A stretch of DNA of 29,112 bases, from the IMG/VR virus record IMGVR_UViG_3300017758_000079, positions 1-29,112 of that record; one strand, written 5' to 3'. The translations under genes and the position numbers were made by a program. This stretch comes from a virus. Shown here piece by piece: positions 1 through 9,500 of the stretch. The notes below the pieces were generated by a model. It had not been told where the DNA came from, ran no database searches, and saw only the letters and a list, made by a program, of their open reading frames with translations. The number at the start of each line of letters is the position of its first letter. The first letter of the stretch is position 1.

Positions 1-2
1 AA

Positions 3-446
3 CCAAAGGTAGCTAATCGATTTATATTGGATGTTGATGGTATACCATCGTATATAATTAAGGGAGTTAGTGGAATGGGGTTCGCGCAGGATGAAATAAT
101 ATTAAATCATATAAACACTTATAGAAAAGTAAAAGGTAAATTAAGATGGAATGATTTAACAATGGAATTATTTGACCCTATTACACCTTCAGGGGCTCAA
201 GCAGTAATGGAATGGACAAGATTACACCATGAATCAGTTACTGGTAGAGATGGTTATTCTGATTTCTATAAAAAAGATTTAACAATTGATGTATTGGGTC
301 CTGTCGGAGATGTAGTTTCTGAATGGATTATTAAAGGTGCTTTTATTAAGGACGCATCATTTGGGGATATGAATTGGGATGATGATACTACAGTAATGAA
401 TATTTCTTTAACATTAGGAATGGATTATTGCGTATTAAATTTCTAA
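3..446 (+). CDS. 19: Tail tube protein, T4 gp19-like (5' end outside window)
   Basis: This is the inner tail tube subunit, which stacks inside the contractile sheath and forms the channel for DNA. The frame is open to the left edge and first reads PKVANRFILDVDGIPSYIIK, which matches the beginning of T4 gp19-type proteins (NRF...DG.PSYLIKG). A TTG at position 27 is in frame but lies inside this conserved stretch, so it is not the true start; only a few N-terminal residues are missing. Other conserved features are the WNDLTMELFDPI segment and the ending LTLGMDYCVLNF. About 147 residues are visible, compared with 163 in T4 gp19. A strong terminator follows, as expected for an abundant virion protein. 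The next genes are a tail assembly protein and the tape measure, the usual order in tail modules. Confidence 0.9.
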   Translation, partial: PKVANRFILDVDGIPSYIIKGVSGMGFAQDEIILNHINTYRKVKGKLRWNDLTMELFDPITPSGAQAVMEWTRLHHESVTGRDGYSDFYKKDLTIDVLGPVGDVVSEWIIKGAFIKDASFGDMNWDDDTTVMNISLTLGMDYCVLNF

Positions 447-471
447 AAGAAAAACCATATATTTTACATTT

Positions 472-497
472 AAGCTTGGCATACGTCAAGCTTTTTT
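472..497 (+). terminator. Rho-independent terminator after the tail tube gene
   Basis: The arms AAGCTTG (472-478) and CAAGCTT (487-493) are perfect complements. They flank an 8-base loop that can extend the stem by a G-T and a C-G pair. The hairpin runs directly into TTTT, so the T tract spans 492-497. It starts 25 bases after the tail tube stop codon and probably insulates tail tube transcription from the gp26-like gene. Confidence 0.8.
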
Positions 498-505
498 GTA
501 TATTA

Positions 506-522
506 CATATGTATAACAAAAT
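506..522 (+). promoter_or_regulatory. Late-type promoter motif upstream of the gp26-like gene
   Basis: CATATGTATAACAAAAT lies 24 bases before the ATG at 546. The 11-mer TATAACAAAAT is identical to those at 19013-19023 and 27520-27530 and differs by one base from 1581-1591. Just upstream is TTTTTTGTATATT (492-504), which resembles the other recurrent motif. The motif is seen directly; calling it a promoter is inference from recurrence and position. Confidence 0.45.
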
Positions 523-545
523 TAAGTTATTAACAAATAAGAATT

Positions 546-1292
546 ATGTCTGAAAATAAATTTAAATTCCCTACTGAAGAAGTAGAATTACCATCAAGAG
601 GCTTATTATATCCTAAAGATCATCCATTAAAATCTGGAAAGGTTGAAATGAAATATATGACAGCTAAAGAAGAAGATATTTTAACTAATCAGAATTATAT
701 ATCTAAAGGAATTGTATTAGATAAATTATTACAATCTTTAATTGTTACTGATGTAAAACTTAAAGATATATTAATTGGTGATAAAAATGCTATTTTAATT
801 GCTTCACGTATATTAGGGTATGGTAAAGATTATAAGATTAGGTATAAGGGTCAAGAACATACTGTAGATTTAAGTTTATTAGAAAATAAAAAAATAGATG
901 AAGATTTATTTAAAGGTGGAAAAAATGAATTTGATTGGGAACTACCACATTCTGGAACTAAATTAACATTTAGATTGTTAACTGATGGTTTAGATAAAGA
1001 AATTGAAGCAGAAATTAAAGGTATTCAAAAAATTAATAAAGGAGCATCACCTGAAATTTCAACAAGAATGAAATATATAATTACTTCAGTAGAAGGAGAC
1101 TCATCTGGTAAAACTATTAGAGATTTTGTTGATACTTATCTTTTAGCTCGAGATGCAAAAGCATTAAGAGATCATGTAATAAAAATACAACCTGATATAG
1201 AATTAAAAGCCACAATTACTAATGAGTATGATGAGCTTGAAGAAATAGATGTACCAATTTCTTTAAATTTTTTTTTCCCTGACGCCAACTGA
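546..1292 (+). CDS. 26: Baseplate hub / tail assembly protein, T4 gp26-like (T4_baseplate family)
   Basis: This 248-residue protein carries the signature of the T4_baseplate (gp26) family near its N terminus: ELPSRGLLYPKDHPL at about residues 14-28, then VEMKYMTAKEEDILTN. T4 gp26 has 208 residues and is needed for hub assembly. The body is soluble, with no signal or membrane segment. The gene lies between the tail tube and the tape measure, the place where many phages encode tail assembly chaperones. The last in-frame codons cross a run of nine T (1268-1276) and stop at 1290-1292. The conserved-looking continuation lies in another frame (see 1267-1566), so ribosomes probably make both this short form and a longer fusion. 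The start ATG follows an A-rich leader without a Shine-Dalgarno sequence. Confidence 0.8.
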   Translation: MSENKFKFPTEEVELPSRGLLYPKDHPLKSGKVEMKYMTAKEEDILTNQNYISKGIVLDKLLQSLIVTDVKLKDILIGDKNAILIASRILGYGKDYKIRYKGQEHTVDLSLLENKKIDEDLFKGGKNEFDWELPHSGTKLTFRLLTDGLDKEIEAEIKGIQKINKGASPEISTRMKYIITSVEGDSSGKTIRDFVDTYLLARDAKALRDHVIKIQPDIELKATITNEYDELEEIDVPISLNFFFPDAN

Positions 1293-1566
1293 AGCAGCTC
1301 AATATAGAAGTAATATTTTTTCACAAATTCATGAAATAGTTTTTAATGGTAAGGGAGGCTATGATTGGGATACTGTGTATAATATGCCCATATGGCTTCG
1401 TAATTTCACATTTAAAAAATTAGATGAATTTTATAAACAACAAGCAGAAGCTCGGAAACCTAAAAAGAATAATGATATAGATTTATCTAATCCTAATAAA
1501 TCAAAACTTCCCCCTAAAAGAACAGTTTCACCTCCTACTTATATTACAAAAGCATCGAGAAAATAG
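1267..1566 (+). CDS. 51: Frameshift extension of the gp26-like protein, T4 gp51-like C-terminal part
   Basis: This frame is open from just after a TAA at 1264-1266 to the TAG at 1564-1566. It encodes an ordered sequence, LTPTEAAQYRSNIFSQIHEI, then VFNGKGGYDWDTVYNMPIWL and RNFTFKKLDEFYKQQAE, and ends in a basic, Pro/Lys-rich tail. The segment around YDWDTVYNMPIWLRNFTF resembles the small gp51-type hub assembly proteins I recall from marine T4-like phages (from memory, not checked). There is no ATG before 1384, inside the conserved segment; the GTG at 1375 would also cut it. Translation is therefore most likely reached by slippage from the gp26-like frame on the T9 run, giving a fusion of about 340 residues. 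The shift needed is +1, or equally -2. Independent initiation at GTG 1375 would yield only 63 residues and seems less likely. Confidence 0.6.
   Translation: MFFSLTPTEAAQYRSNIFSQIHEIVFNGKGGYDWDTVYNMPIWLRNFTFKKLDEFYKQQAEARKPKKNNDIDLSNPNKSKLPPKRTVSPPTYITKASRK
1268..1276 (+). promoter_or_regulatory. Candidate programmed frameshift (slippery) site, run of nine T
   Basis: AAA TTTTTTTTT CCC lies at the end of the gp26-like frame, 14 bases before its stop. A tRNA-Phe on TTT can re-pair after a +1 or -2 slip, and a T9 run can also cause RNA polymerase slippage. Either would join the upstream frame to the open frame at 1267-1566. Tail assembly chaperone pairs such as lambda G/GT and their Mu counterparts use frameshifts at this gene position. 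Confidence 0.55.
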
Positions 1567-1568
1567 TA

Positions 1569-1592
1569 TTTTTTAATATTTATAATAAAATA
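1569..1592 (+). promoter_or_regulatory. Late-type promoter motif upstream of the tape measure gene
   Basis: The stretch contains AATATTTATAATAAAAT. TATAATAAAAT (1581-1591) matches the motif at 512-522 except for one C/T change. It sits between the preceding stop (1564-1566) and the ATG at 1598, inside the only noncoding bases available. Its promoter role is inferred from recurrence. Confidence 0.45.
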
Positions 1593-1597
1593 TCTCC

Positions 1598-4000
1598 ATG
1601 GTTAAAAAGAGTAAATCTCAAATAGAAGCAGAAAAAAATGCAAAAGAAACAGCTGTAGTTGTTGAGGATGCTTTAAGAAATATTGCTGATAAAGTAGGTG
1701 ATATTTTTAAAGAAGCTCTTTCTTCAACTGATAATGTTTCTAAAGCAATTGCTAAAGATATTACAGGAACATTAAATTCACTAGCTAAAGTATCAAAAGA
1801 TTTAGCAGATGCTAATATTAAAGCAGCTGAAGGAGCATTTAGACAAGCTGATGCTGCTAAACTTATCCAACAAAGACAAGCTAAAATAAGAGCTATAAAT
1901 TATCAAATTTTAGCTTTAGATGAAGAACAAGTTGATGCAAAAGCAGACTTATTAAAGGAATTAGCAAAAATAGAGAATTATAATGATGAATTTGTAGCAG
2001 GCCTGCAAGAACAAGTAAGTTTATCCCAAAAGTTTAACAAACAAATGGGTCTTACGGGAGTTGCTTTAGGTGGTCTTAAGTCATTAGCAGGTAATTTAGG
2101 ATTAGGAGCTTTAACTGATACTTTTGATAATGCTGAGGCAGCAGCAAAAGAGGTAGTAGATGTAACTGGAGGATTAGCTAATCAATTTAAAGTATTAGGT
2201 GCTGGTTTAGCATCGTTAGGTAAAAGTTTTTTAAGTTTCCTTACTTCTCCTGTAGCAATGATAGGTCTTTTAATTAAAGGTTTTCAATCATTATTATCAT
2301 TAGGTCAGAAATTTAGTCAAAAAACAGCAGATATAGGAAAATCCTTTTTAGGGATGGGAAGTGGCAGTGCAACAGTTGTAAAAAACTTAAAACTAATAGC
2401 TCAGGAAAATAATAATATGAATTTTGCTGAAGCTAAGAGAGCTATGGATGGTATAAATGCTGTAGCAGGTACATCTGTAATGGTAAGTAAAGAACAAGCT
2501 AATACTTACCAAGAATATGTAGATTTATTAGGTTTAAGTGAAGAAGCAACTCAAGGATTATTTAAAATTTCAGAATTAACAGGAACAAGTTTTGGGGATA
2601 TAGATGATACTATTAAAAATACTGTAATGGGTATTGATGGGGCATCAGAAGCATCAGTTAATTTAACAGATATAATGAATGAAGTAGCTATGGCATCATC
2701 TACTACATTAGCTAATGTAGGTTCCAGTCCAGAGGCATTAGCAAAAGCAGCATTTCAAGCTAAAAGATTAGGAATGACATTAGATCAAATAGCTGCTGCA
2801 GGTGAAGCTTCTTTAGATTTTGAATCTTCTATTGCTAATGAAATGGAAGCTGAGTTATTGCTAGGTAAAAATCTTAATTTAGAAGCTCTTAGATCTGCAT
2901 CTTTAAGAGGAGATGAAGAACAAGTAGCAAAGGAAATGAATAGAATTCTTTCTGAAAATTATGATGCAACTGAAGGTAATAAAATTGCACAACAAGCTTT
3001 AGCAAAAACCTTAGGGGTAAGTGTGGATGAAATGCACAAAATGAATCAAACACGTTTACTTCAAAATCAACTAGCTAAAAAAGGTATAACTGATCAAGAT
3101 TTAGCACAAAAAACACTTGCTAGATTTAGAAAAGAAGGTTTAACTGAAGCAGAAGCAATGGCTAAGTTAAATGAAGAAGAACTTGAATTTACAAAACAAA
3201 AAGGAATAGATGCACAAGCAACAACAAGAACTTTAGAAAATGCTAAAGAACTTTTTATGAATTCATTAGCTCCTTTAGCTGAAAAAGTAGCAACAGCATT
3301 TAGTTCATTAGTTAATAATGAGGGTTTTAAGACTATGTTATCTTCAATAGCAGGTGTATTAAAAAGTATAGTAGGATTTGTAATGGATTTCCCAAAATCA
3401 TCACTTGGAATAGGCCTTTCAGCTATTTTTGGTGGGTCATTGCTTAAAGCAGTTACAGGTGGAAAGTTAGGATCGTCTGGAAACCCAATGCATGTAACAA
3501 TGTCCAAAGGTGGATTAATGAGTAGTTTACTAAGTAAAATTACAGGAGGAGGAGAAGGTGGAGGATTAGGTGGCATAAAATTTCCAAAAGGAAAAGGTAT
3601 GCTAAAAGGAGCAGGTAAATTAGCAAAAGGAGTACTTGGTAAAGTAGCAGCACCCTTAGCAATTGGAATGGCTTTATTTGATGGTTTTAAAGGATTTAAT
3701 GCAGATAAAAGTGCATCATTAGGAGATAAATTTAAAAATGCAGGATCTAGTGCTTTAAATGGTTTATCATTTGGTTTATTAGGACAATCAGCAGATACAA
3801 TCTCAGCAAATGCTGCCGTTAATGGTAGCAATGTTCCTTTACCTTCTAATATTGCAGCAACTACAACTGCCCCAACTGAAAATGAAGTTGTTACTTTATT
3901 AAAAGAATTAATAGTAGCAGTAAAAGATGGAGGTGATGTTTATATGGATGGGAATAAAGTAGGAAGATCGTTAGTACTTGCAACTTCTAATATGGGATAA
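1598..4000 (+). CDS. Tail tape measure protein (T4 gp29-like role)
   Basis: This 800-residue protein has the composition and position of a tape measure, which sets tail length and is ejected before the DNA. Residues 1-150 are Ala/Lys/Glu-rich helix and coiled coil. Hydrophobic stretches follow at about 200-235 (FLTSPVAMIGLLIKGFQSLL) and in a Gly-rich region at about 600-700 that includes VAAPLAIGMALFDGF. It lies directly after the tail-chaperone-like frames and before the baseplate genes. Sequence similarity to T4 gp29 (590 residues) is not obvious by eye, so the call rests on size, composition and synteny. The usual relation of about 0.15 nm per residue would predict a tail near 120 nm. The ATG at 1598 fits the short leader. 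The long opposite-strand frame at 3094-3831 is a shadow of this gene. Confidence 0.8.
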   Translation: MVKKSKSQIEAEKNAKETAVVVEDALRNIADKVGDIFKEALSSTDNVSKAIAKDITGTLNSLAKVSKDLADANIKAAEGAFRQADAAKLIQQRQAKIRAINYQILALDEEQVDAKADLLKELAKIENYNDEFVAGLQEQVSLSQKFNKQMGLTGVALGGLKSLAGNLGLGALTDTFDNAEAAAKEVVDVTGGLANQFKVLGAGLASLGKSFLSFLTSPVAMIGLLIKGFQSLLSLGQKFSQKTADIGKSFLGMGSGSATVVKNLKLIAQENNNMNFAEAKRAMDGINAVAGTSVMVSKEQANTYQEYVDLLGLSEEATQGLFKISELTGTSFGDIDDTIKNTVMGIDGASEASVNLTDIMNEVAMASSTTLANVGSSPEALAKAAFQAKRLGMTLDQIAAAGEASLDFESSIANEMEAELLLGKNLNLEALRSASLRGDEEQVAKEMNRILSENYDATEGNKIAQQALAKTLGVSVDEMHKMNQTRLLQNQLAKKGITDQDLAQKTLARFRKEGLTEAEAMAKLNEEELEFTKQKGIDAQATTRTLENAKELFMNSLAPLAEKVATAFSSLVNNEGFKTMLSSIAGVLKSIVGFVMDFPKSSLGIGLSAIFGGSLLKAVTGGKLGSSGNPMHVTMSKGGLMSSLLSKITGGGEGGGLGGIKFPKGKGMLKGAGKLAKGVLGKVAAPLAIGMALFDGFKGFNADKSASLGDKFKNAGSSALNGLSFGLLGQSADTISANAAVNGSNVPLPSNIAATTTAPTENEVVTLLKELIVAVKDGGDVYMDGNKVGRSLVLATSNMG
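1997..2006. repeat. GC-rich 10-base palindrome GCAGGCCTGC, copy 1
   Basis: A perfect palindrome lies inside the tape measure gene. The identical decamer occurs at 19111-19120. It stands out against the very AT-rich background, but both copies are coding, so the match may be chance. Confidence 0.5.
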
Positions 4001-4014
4001 TATTTATAATAAAC
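3999..4014 (+). promoter_or_regulatory. Late-type promoter motif after the tape measure gene
   Basis: AATATTTATAATAAAC overlaps the tape measure stop codon and precedes the ATG at 4039 by 24 bases. It shares ATATTTATAATAAA with 1576-1589. The function is inferred from similarity to the other copies. Confidence 0.4.
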
Positions 4015-4038
4015 AATAATTAATAAAAATAATACAAA

Positions 4039-4344
4039 ATGGCATCAGAAAATTCACTAAAAAATAGATTTGATACAAATGGTTCATCTTTAGCTGTACC
4101 TATTTCTCCAAATCCAAACCCATCAACACCTGATAGTATAGGTGTTGTAGGTAATTCAACATTACATAATGAATACTCTAATATTGGTACACCAGAAAGT
4201 AATACAGCTCCCTATACTAATTTTGGGGCATCAGCAATAGCTTATTCAACTCCAAAAACATCACAATTAGGTGAACAAGCTTTTGGTCAACAAGAACAAT
4301 CAAATAGGTATAAAAATAACCTACCTGCAGGGTCATCTTGTTAA
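4039..4344 (+). CDS. Low-complexity protein of unknown function in the tail module
   Basis: I do not recognise this 101-residue protein. It is rich in Asn, Ser, Thr, Pro and Gly, with few hydrophobic residues, no signal peptide and no membrane segment, so it is probably disordered for much of its length. Examples are PISPNPNPSTPDS near residues 22-34 and repeated QQ/GEQAFGQQEQ near the end. The last residue is its only cysteine. It sits between the tape measure and the 621-residue baseplate-type protein, 11 bases before the latter's start, and has its own late-type motif upstream. A small virion or tail-assembly component is plausible from position only. Confidence 0.6.
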   Translation: MASENSLKNRFDTNGSSLAVPISPNPNPSTPDSIGVVGNSTLHNEYSNIGTPESNTAPYTNFGASAIAYSTPKTSQLGEQAFGQQEQSNRYKNNLPAGSSC

Positions 4345-4355
4345 AATAATTTTAT

Positions 4356-6221
4356 ATGTCTGGTACTTTAACACCTGAATCTCGTGGTCGTCTAATTAAT
4401 TTAAAGACAAATCTTAAAAGTTTAAATTATGGTGGGGATCGACCTGCTTCTGGTACCAGTAATCAACCCTATGAAGTAACTCCAATACCTGAAGGAACAG
4501 AATATTTAAGAGATGGAATGCCTCTTCTATCAGGACCAGATTTTATATTAAGAGGTGGTTTAACAGCTCCTTTTGCAGCTCTTAAAGATGTAAGTAGATT
4601 AGTTAAAATGTTTACTGATACTAAATCTCCAAGGGGTATATTTTTTACTTTAAAAGAAAATTTATTATCAAGAACAAGTGTTAAAACTCAAGCTTCTTTT
4701 GGAGCCGGTTATTTAGGAGGTGTAATGAACCAAGGAGCTTATTTACCTATAGGTACTATACTTGATGCTGGTTTAGGTTGGGCGGGTATTCATTTAAATA
4801 AATTTGGTATAAATCCTGTAGGTTCATTAGGTGGTCCTCATGGTGCTAACAAAAATGCTAGAGGAGGTAATCTTGCTTTAAATCCTTATAGTGTAGTAGT
4901 ACAAAATTCACAAATTGCAATAGATAACAGATTAGTTGATCTTTCTAAGGCTCTTACTAATGGGGAAGAAGATAATATTAGAGAATTAAGGGGTTTACCA
5001 AGTTATAAATATAACCCTAAAGCAAATGAAGAAAATCCATTTACTCCTGTATTATATTCATATGGAGGAGGACCTGGTTCTATATTAGGGGTTGGTAGAA
5101 CAAGAATTTTTAAAAATTTACCTACATATAATGCAATAAGAAATTATGAGGGTTTATCAACTGATAGTCCTTTTTATAGTGGAATTGGTAGTAATGATAA
5201 AAAAATCTCTCCTTTATTAGTAGGTAATATATTAAAAGGTTATATATCTACAAATAAAGATTTTAAACAAGGAGGAGGAGACCTTAGGAGTTTTAGTAAT
5301 TACGTAATTGAAGGACGTACAACAGAATTAGAAGGTACAAATCCTTTTGCTGCTTCAAAAATAATTCATAAAGCCCCAAATTATACAAGACAAAATAAAG
5401 CATTAAGAGTTGGTTTAGGAGACCCAGGTAGACATGCTACATACGCAGTTTCTGGATCTGTTACCCCAATAAGAACTGTATTCAATTATGGTATTGATGC
5501 TTCCCAAATGTCAGCTTTAGATAAAATAACAGCATTAAAACCCTACGAAGGTGAAATAGTTAATGCTAATTTACCAGTTGATGATTTATGTACCTTTAAT
5601 ATTGCAGTTATTAAAAATGGTGCTAGTGAAGGTAGAAATGCTGATTATCTTCATTTTAGAGCATATATAAATGGTTTTACAGATAATTATGGAGCGACTT
5701 GGAATGATGTTCAATATGTTGGTAGGGGTAATAAATTTAAAAGTTACGGTGGTTTTACTAGGGATATATCAATGGGTTTTACTATAGCAGCTACTTCAAA
5801 AGCAGAATTAACACCTATGTTTACTAAATTAAATTTCTTAGCATCTACATTAGCACCAGATTACACTTCAGCTGGATTTATGAGAGGAAATATAGTAAGA
5901 ATGACTGTAGGAGGTTATTTACATGAAGTACCTGGAGTATTAACATCTTTAACTTACACTATACCAGATGATACAACATGGGAAATAGGAATAGATACAG
6001 AAGGAAATTCAGATCCTTCAGTAAAAGAATTACCTCATAGAATAGAGGTTAGCTTAGCTTTTACTCCAATAGAAGATTTCTTACCTTCACGACAAACTTT
6101 AAGTTATGAAGATGGAGAATTAGTAGCTATGGGAGATCAAAGATTTATTAGTTTAAAAAATGGTGATGGAAATTTATATGAAGGTATAGGAAATTACATA
6201 AATAAAGTTAGAGATGAATAG
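4356..6221 (+). CDS. Putative baseplate / tail-tube-associated structural protein
   Basis: This 621-residue protein has no signal peptide. Its C-terminal third contains FMRGNIVRMTVGGYLHEVPG followed by VLTSLTYTIPDDTTWEIGID, a pattern that recalls the C-terminal part of T4 gp48/gp54 tube-initiator proteins (VKLTIGDYL...PG....I.IP...PWEI). Such proteins join the baseplate hub to the tail tube. The N-terminal half is Gly-rich (GAGYLGGVMNQGAYLPIGTI at about residues 117-136) and is not recognisable. At 621 residues it is larger than T4 gp48 (364), so it may be a fusion or a lineage-specific form. The stop overlaps the start of the LysM-like wedge gene by 8 bases, which supports coupled translation within a baseplate operon. 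The gp48 analogy is tentative. Confidence 0.5.
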   Translation: MSGTLTPESRGRLINLKTNLKSLNYGGDRPASGTSNQPYEVTPIPEGTEYLRDGMPLLSGPDFILRGGLTAPFAALKDVSRLVKMFTDTKSPRGIFFTLKENLLSRTSVKTQASFGAGYLGGVMNQGAYLPIGTILDAGLGWAGIHLNKFGINPVGSLGGPHGANKNARGGNLALNPYSVVVQNSQIAIDNRLVDLSKALTNGEEDNIRELRGLPSYKYNPKANEENPFTPVLYSYGGGPGSILGVGRTRIFKNLPTYNAIRNYEGLSTDSPFYSGIGSNDKKISPLLVGNILKGYISTNKDFKQGGGDLRSFSNYVIEGRTTELEGTNPFAASKIIHKAPNYTRQNKALRVGLGDPGRHATYAVSGSVTPIRTVFNYGIDASQMSALDKITALKPYEGEIVNANLPVDDLCTFNIAVIKNGASEGRNADYLHFRAYINGFTDNYGATWNDVQYVGRGNKFKSYGGFTRDISMGFTIAATSKAELTPMFTKLNFLASTLAPDYTSAGFMRGNIVRMTVGGYLHEVPGVLTSLTYTIPDDTTWEIGIDTEGNSDPSVKELPHRIEVSLAFTPIEDFLPSRQTLSYEDGELVAMGDQRFISLKNGDGNLYEGIGNYINKVRDE

Positions 6222-6540
6222 ATACGCTACAGCACAGTTTTTACAATCTTATAGTAACAATACTATTGAAGGTAGAGGAATTCAATATAAAAATGTGGTT
6301 AAATATCCCTCAATTCCCCAAAGTATTAATGATATATATGCTATAACAGAATTTGGAGATAGATATGATAATTTAGCTTTTCAATTTTATGGTGATGTGA
6401 CTTTATGGTGGATAATTTCTATTTCTAATCCTAACATAGTTAACTTTTCATCTATGTTTATTCCTATAGGTTCACAAATTAGAATTCCCCAAAATATAGG
6501 GGCTATAATTAATAGTTATAAAGAATTAAATAGATTATGA
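6214..6540 (+). CDS. 53: Baseplate wedge protein with LysM-like domain, T4 gp53-like
   Basis: The 108-residue protein has the compact LysM-like signature seen in T4 gp53 and tail protein X families: ITEFGDRYDNLAFQFYGDVT, then LWWIISISNPNIVN, then IPIGSQIRIPQ, at about residues 44-90. In T4, gp53 links neighbouring baseplate wedges; T4's version has 196 residues, so this one is short. The start lies inside the end of the preceding gene (8-base overlap) and its TGA overlaps the ATG of the hub gene (ATGA at 6537-6540), so the three genes are probably translationally coupled. There is no signal peptide, which argues against a cell-wall enzyme. The fold assignment is good; the exact gp53 equivalence is inferred from neighbours. 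Confidence 0.7.
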   Translation: MNRYATAQFLQSYSNNTIEGRGIQYKNVVKYPSIPQSINDIYAITEFGDRYDNLAFQFYGDVTLWWIISISNPNIVNFSSMFIPIGSQIRIPQNIGAIINSYKELNRL

Positions 6541-9500
6541 GTAATATCATAGGCAATCCCTTTGAGGAGTGGGTAAAAGGTCAAGTAGATATTAGACAAA
6601 CTGCTTTAGGTCAATATTCAAATATTAACTCTAGTGCTTTAAAATATTATTCTTCTAAAACCCCTTGGCTAAGATTAGCAAGTTCAGTTAATATTACAGG
6701 TAAGGTAATTAATGGAGTACCTGATGATAGTGTTTATTGGAAATTAATACAAGCTGGTTTTATAAAAGAACAAATATTAAATGATAATTTAGCTAAAAAT
6801 TTTATACTTTTTGGAGGAGCAGCATCAGTTTCTGATGATTCCTTTACAATAGATAAAGAAAAATACACTACAGCAGTATATGATGGTGCTAAAGCTGGAT
6901 TAAATTATTCATCAGGGGTAAATCGTTCTTTTGGTAATAATGGAAAACAATTATTTGAAGGTGCTTATGGTTGGGGGGGTATTAGTGAAAGAGGTTATGT
7001 TCCTATGCCTGGGATTGAATCTGCTACAACTACATATTACAATAATGGAGCTTTAAGTAAAGCAACAATAAATATAAAATGTTTTAGTAAATCCCAATTT
7101 TCATTATTAGATGTTTTATATTTAAGACCTGGATATACTCTTTTATTAGAATTTGGTTGGACTGCTTATTTAAATAATTTAGGTCAAATTGAAAATTGGC
7201 CTAATTTTACTACAACACCCTTAGATTTTTTACTAAATCCTGATAGTTTTCCTGGAGAAAAAAATCAATATGAGATGTATAGAAAAATTAGTGAAGAAAG
7301 AAAACTATATCAGGGTAATTACGAAGCAGTTTATGGAAAAGTATCTAATTTTAAATGGTCTTTTGATTCAGATGGTACATATAACATTTCAGTAGATTTA
7401 ATAGGAATGGGTAATATTATGGATTCCTTAAAACTAAATGTAACAGATCCTGATAAAGGTAAAGGTGATAGTAATAAATCTCCCTCAGAAACTCCTATAA
7501 GTATAGAAGAATTTGCTAAAGAGTTATTTGGTATAGCAGCAGGAGTAGCAATATATTCTCAATATCAAAATGCATATCATTATCCTGAAAAAGCAAAACA
7601 AGAAATAAGAGCTTATAGAGAAGGAGGAAAACAAATATTTGATCCTTATAATACAAAAACTACAACACCTGCAAAATTAAAAGCCTATTGTCAAGAAAAA
7701 TATGATTTAAGAATAGCAGATGAACAAAATGCTAATAATGTTGGACAACAAAATGCTGATATGAATCCCTTATTAGCTAATAAAAATGATACTAAATTAA
7801 ATAAAGAATTTTTTAAAATATATCAACAATTTGTATCTTTAAATGTAAATGCTTCTGTTGAAGAAGCAAAAATCATTCCTAGAGTAAATGGTGTAAAAAA
7901 TGGGGGATGTTATATAAATAAAACTTATAATGGTGAAAGAGACATAGAAGGAGGAGGTTTAGCTTTAAAAAGTGGTTATATTAAATTTGCGGCGTTATTA
8001 AAAATAATTGAAGATAATTGTAATTTATTTTCAAAAAAGGGAAAAGGTAATAACCCTAGAACTAAAATGATTAAATTTGATTTTAAATATGGTGATGGTG
8101 TAACATCCGATACAAATTATATGTTAATAGTTCCTCCAGGTTTTTCAACAAACCCTCAAATATGTATAGTACCTTGGACCTCAGCGGATATAAAAGGAGT
8201 TATTCAATTTAAAACTACAGAATATAATAGTGACCAATCTAATTCTATTAATGAAATGTTAACAAATTCAACAAACTTTTTTGTTGAAGATAATCCTTTT
8301 GTAGGAAGATTAGCTAATGTAATGATAAATTTAAGATTTGCAGCTGGAGCACTAGCATCAACCCCTAAAAATGAAGAAGGAGCAATATCTGTTATATCGT
8401 ATTTAAATACTATATTACAAGGAGTAAATGAATCTATGGGTAGTATTAATAATTTTAGAGTTATACATGATGAAGATACAGGTATTATAAAAATATATGA
8501 TGAGTCTCCAATGCCTGGACTTGTACAAGTTGATGATAAATCATTTACTACATTTAATGTTTTTGGTGTAAAACGAGGAGCTGAAATCCCTTCAGAAAAT
8601 GGTGTAACTGCTTTTAAACAACAAAACACTACTGGATCATTTATTACTAATATTGGGTTAGATGCTGAAATACCTTCAAACTTTGCAACATTAATTTCTA
8701 TTGGATCCCAAGCTTCTGGAACTAATCTTCAAGGAAATGGAACATCTTTTTCTAATTATAATAAAGGTTTAATAGATAGAATTATACCTGAAAAAATAGA
8801 TGCTGTTGAATCCTCAGATAATAATGAAAAACCTACACCTATCCAAAAAGCAAAAACAATATGGAAAGAAAAAATATCTTATGCAGCTTCTGTTGGGGGT
8901 AGTGAGGGTTATGGTCCATATCAAGAGGTTTATACAGCATATGGTAATGATGGGAGTGGGGGAAATATGTTTAATTTCCATCCAGATACAACAAGAAATT
9001 TAACAGAAAATTATACAAGTTATATTAAAATAGTACATGGGGTATCTGCTGAAAGATTAATATGTCCTCAACCATTTTTCCTTCCTTTTAATTTAAATTT
9101 ATCAATGGATGGACTTTCAGGAATGAAATTATTTGAAAAATTTAGAATAACAGATGATATACTCCCTCCCTCTTATGAAGAAAATAGTGTTGATATTATA
9201 GTTAAAGGTATTAATCATGAAGTTAATGTAAATACATGGTCAACAACATTAGATACTTTATCTGTTCCAAGATTTAAAACAAAAGCAGAAGTTAAAGAAG
9301 AAACAATTGCAAAATTACCTAAAGAAAAACAAAAACAATTAGAAGAAGCAGCAAAAGATCAAGATATAAATAATGCTTTTAGAGAATATGTAACAGCAAC
9401 ACCATGGAGTGCAGCTTTTATTAGTTATGTTATAAAAGAAGCAGGAGTAAATTTCCCATATGGAGGAAACCATGCTATTTATTCACAAAAAATCAGAGAA

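Noticed and set aside
3094-3831. 245-residue open frame on the minus strand
   Set aside because: It is antisense to the well-supported tape measure gene, is rich in Pro/Leu/Ser as expected from reversed Ala/Gly/Lys codons, and has no leader or family motif.
8204-8629. 141-residue open frame on the minus strand
   Set aside because: It lies wholly within the hub gene on the opposite strand; all other genes are on the + strand and its composition is that of a shadow frame.
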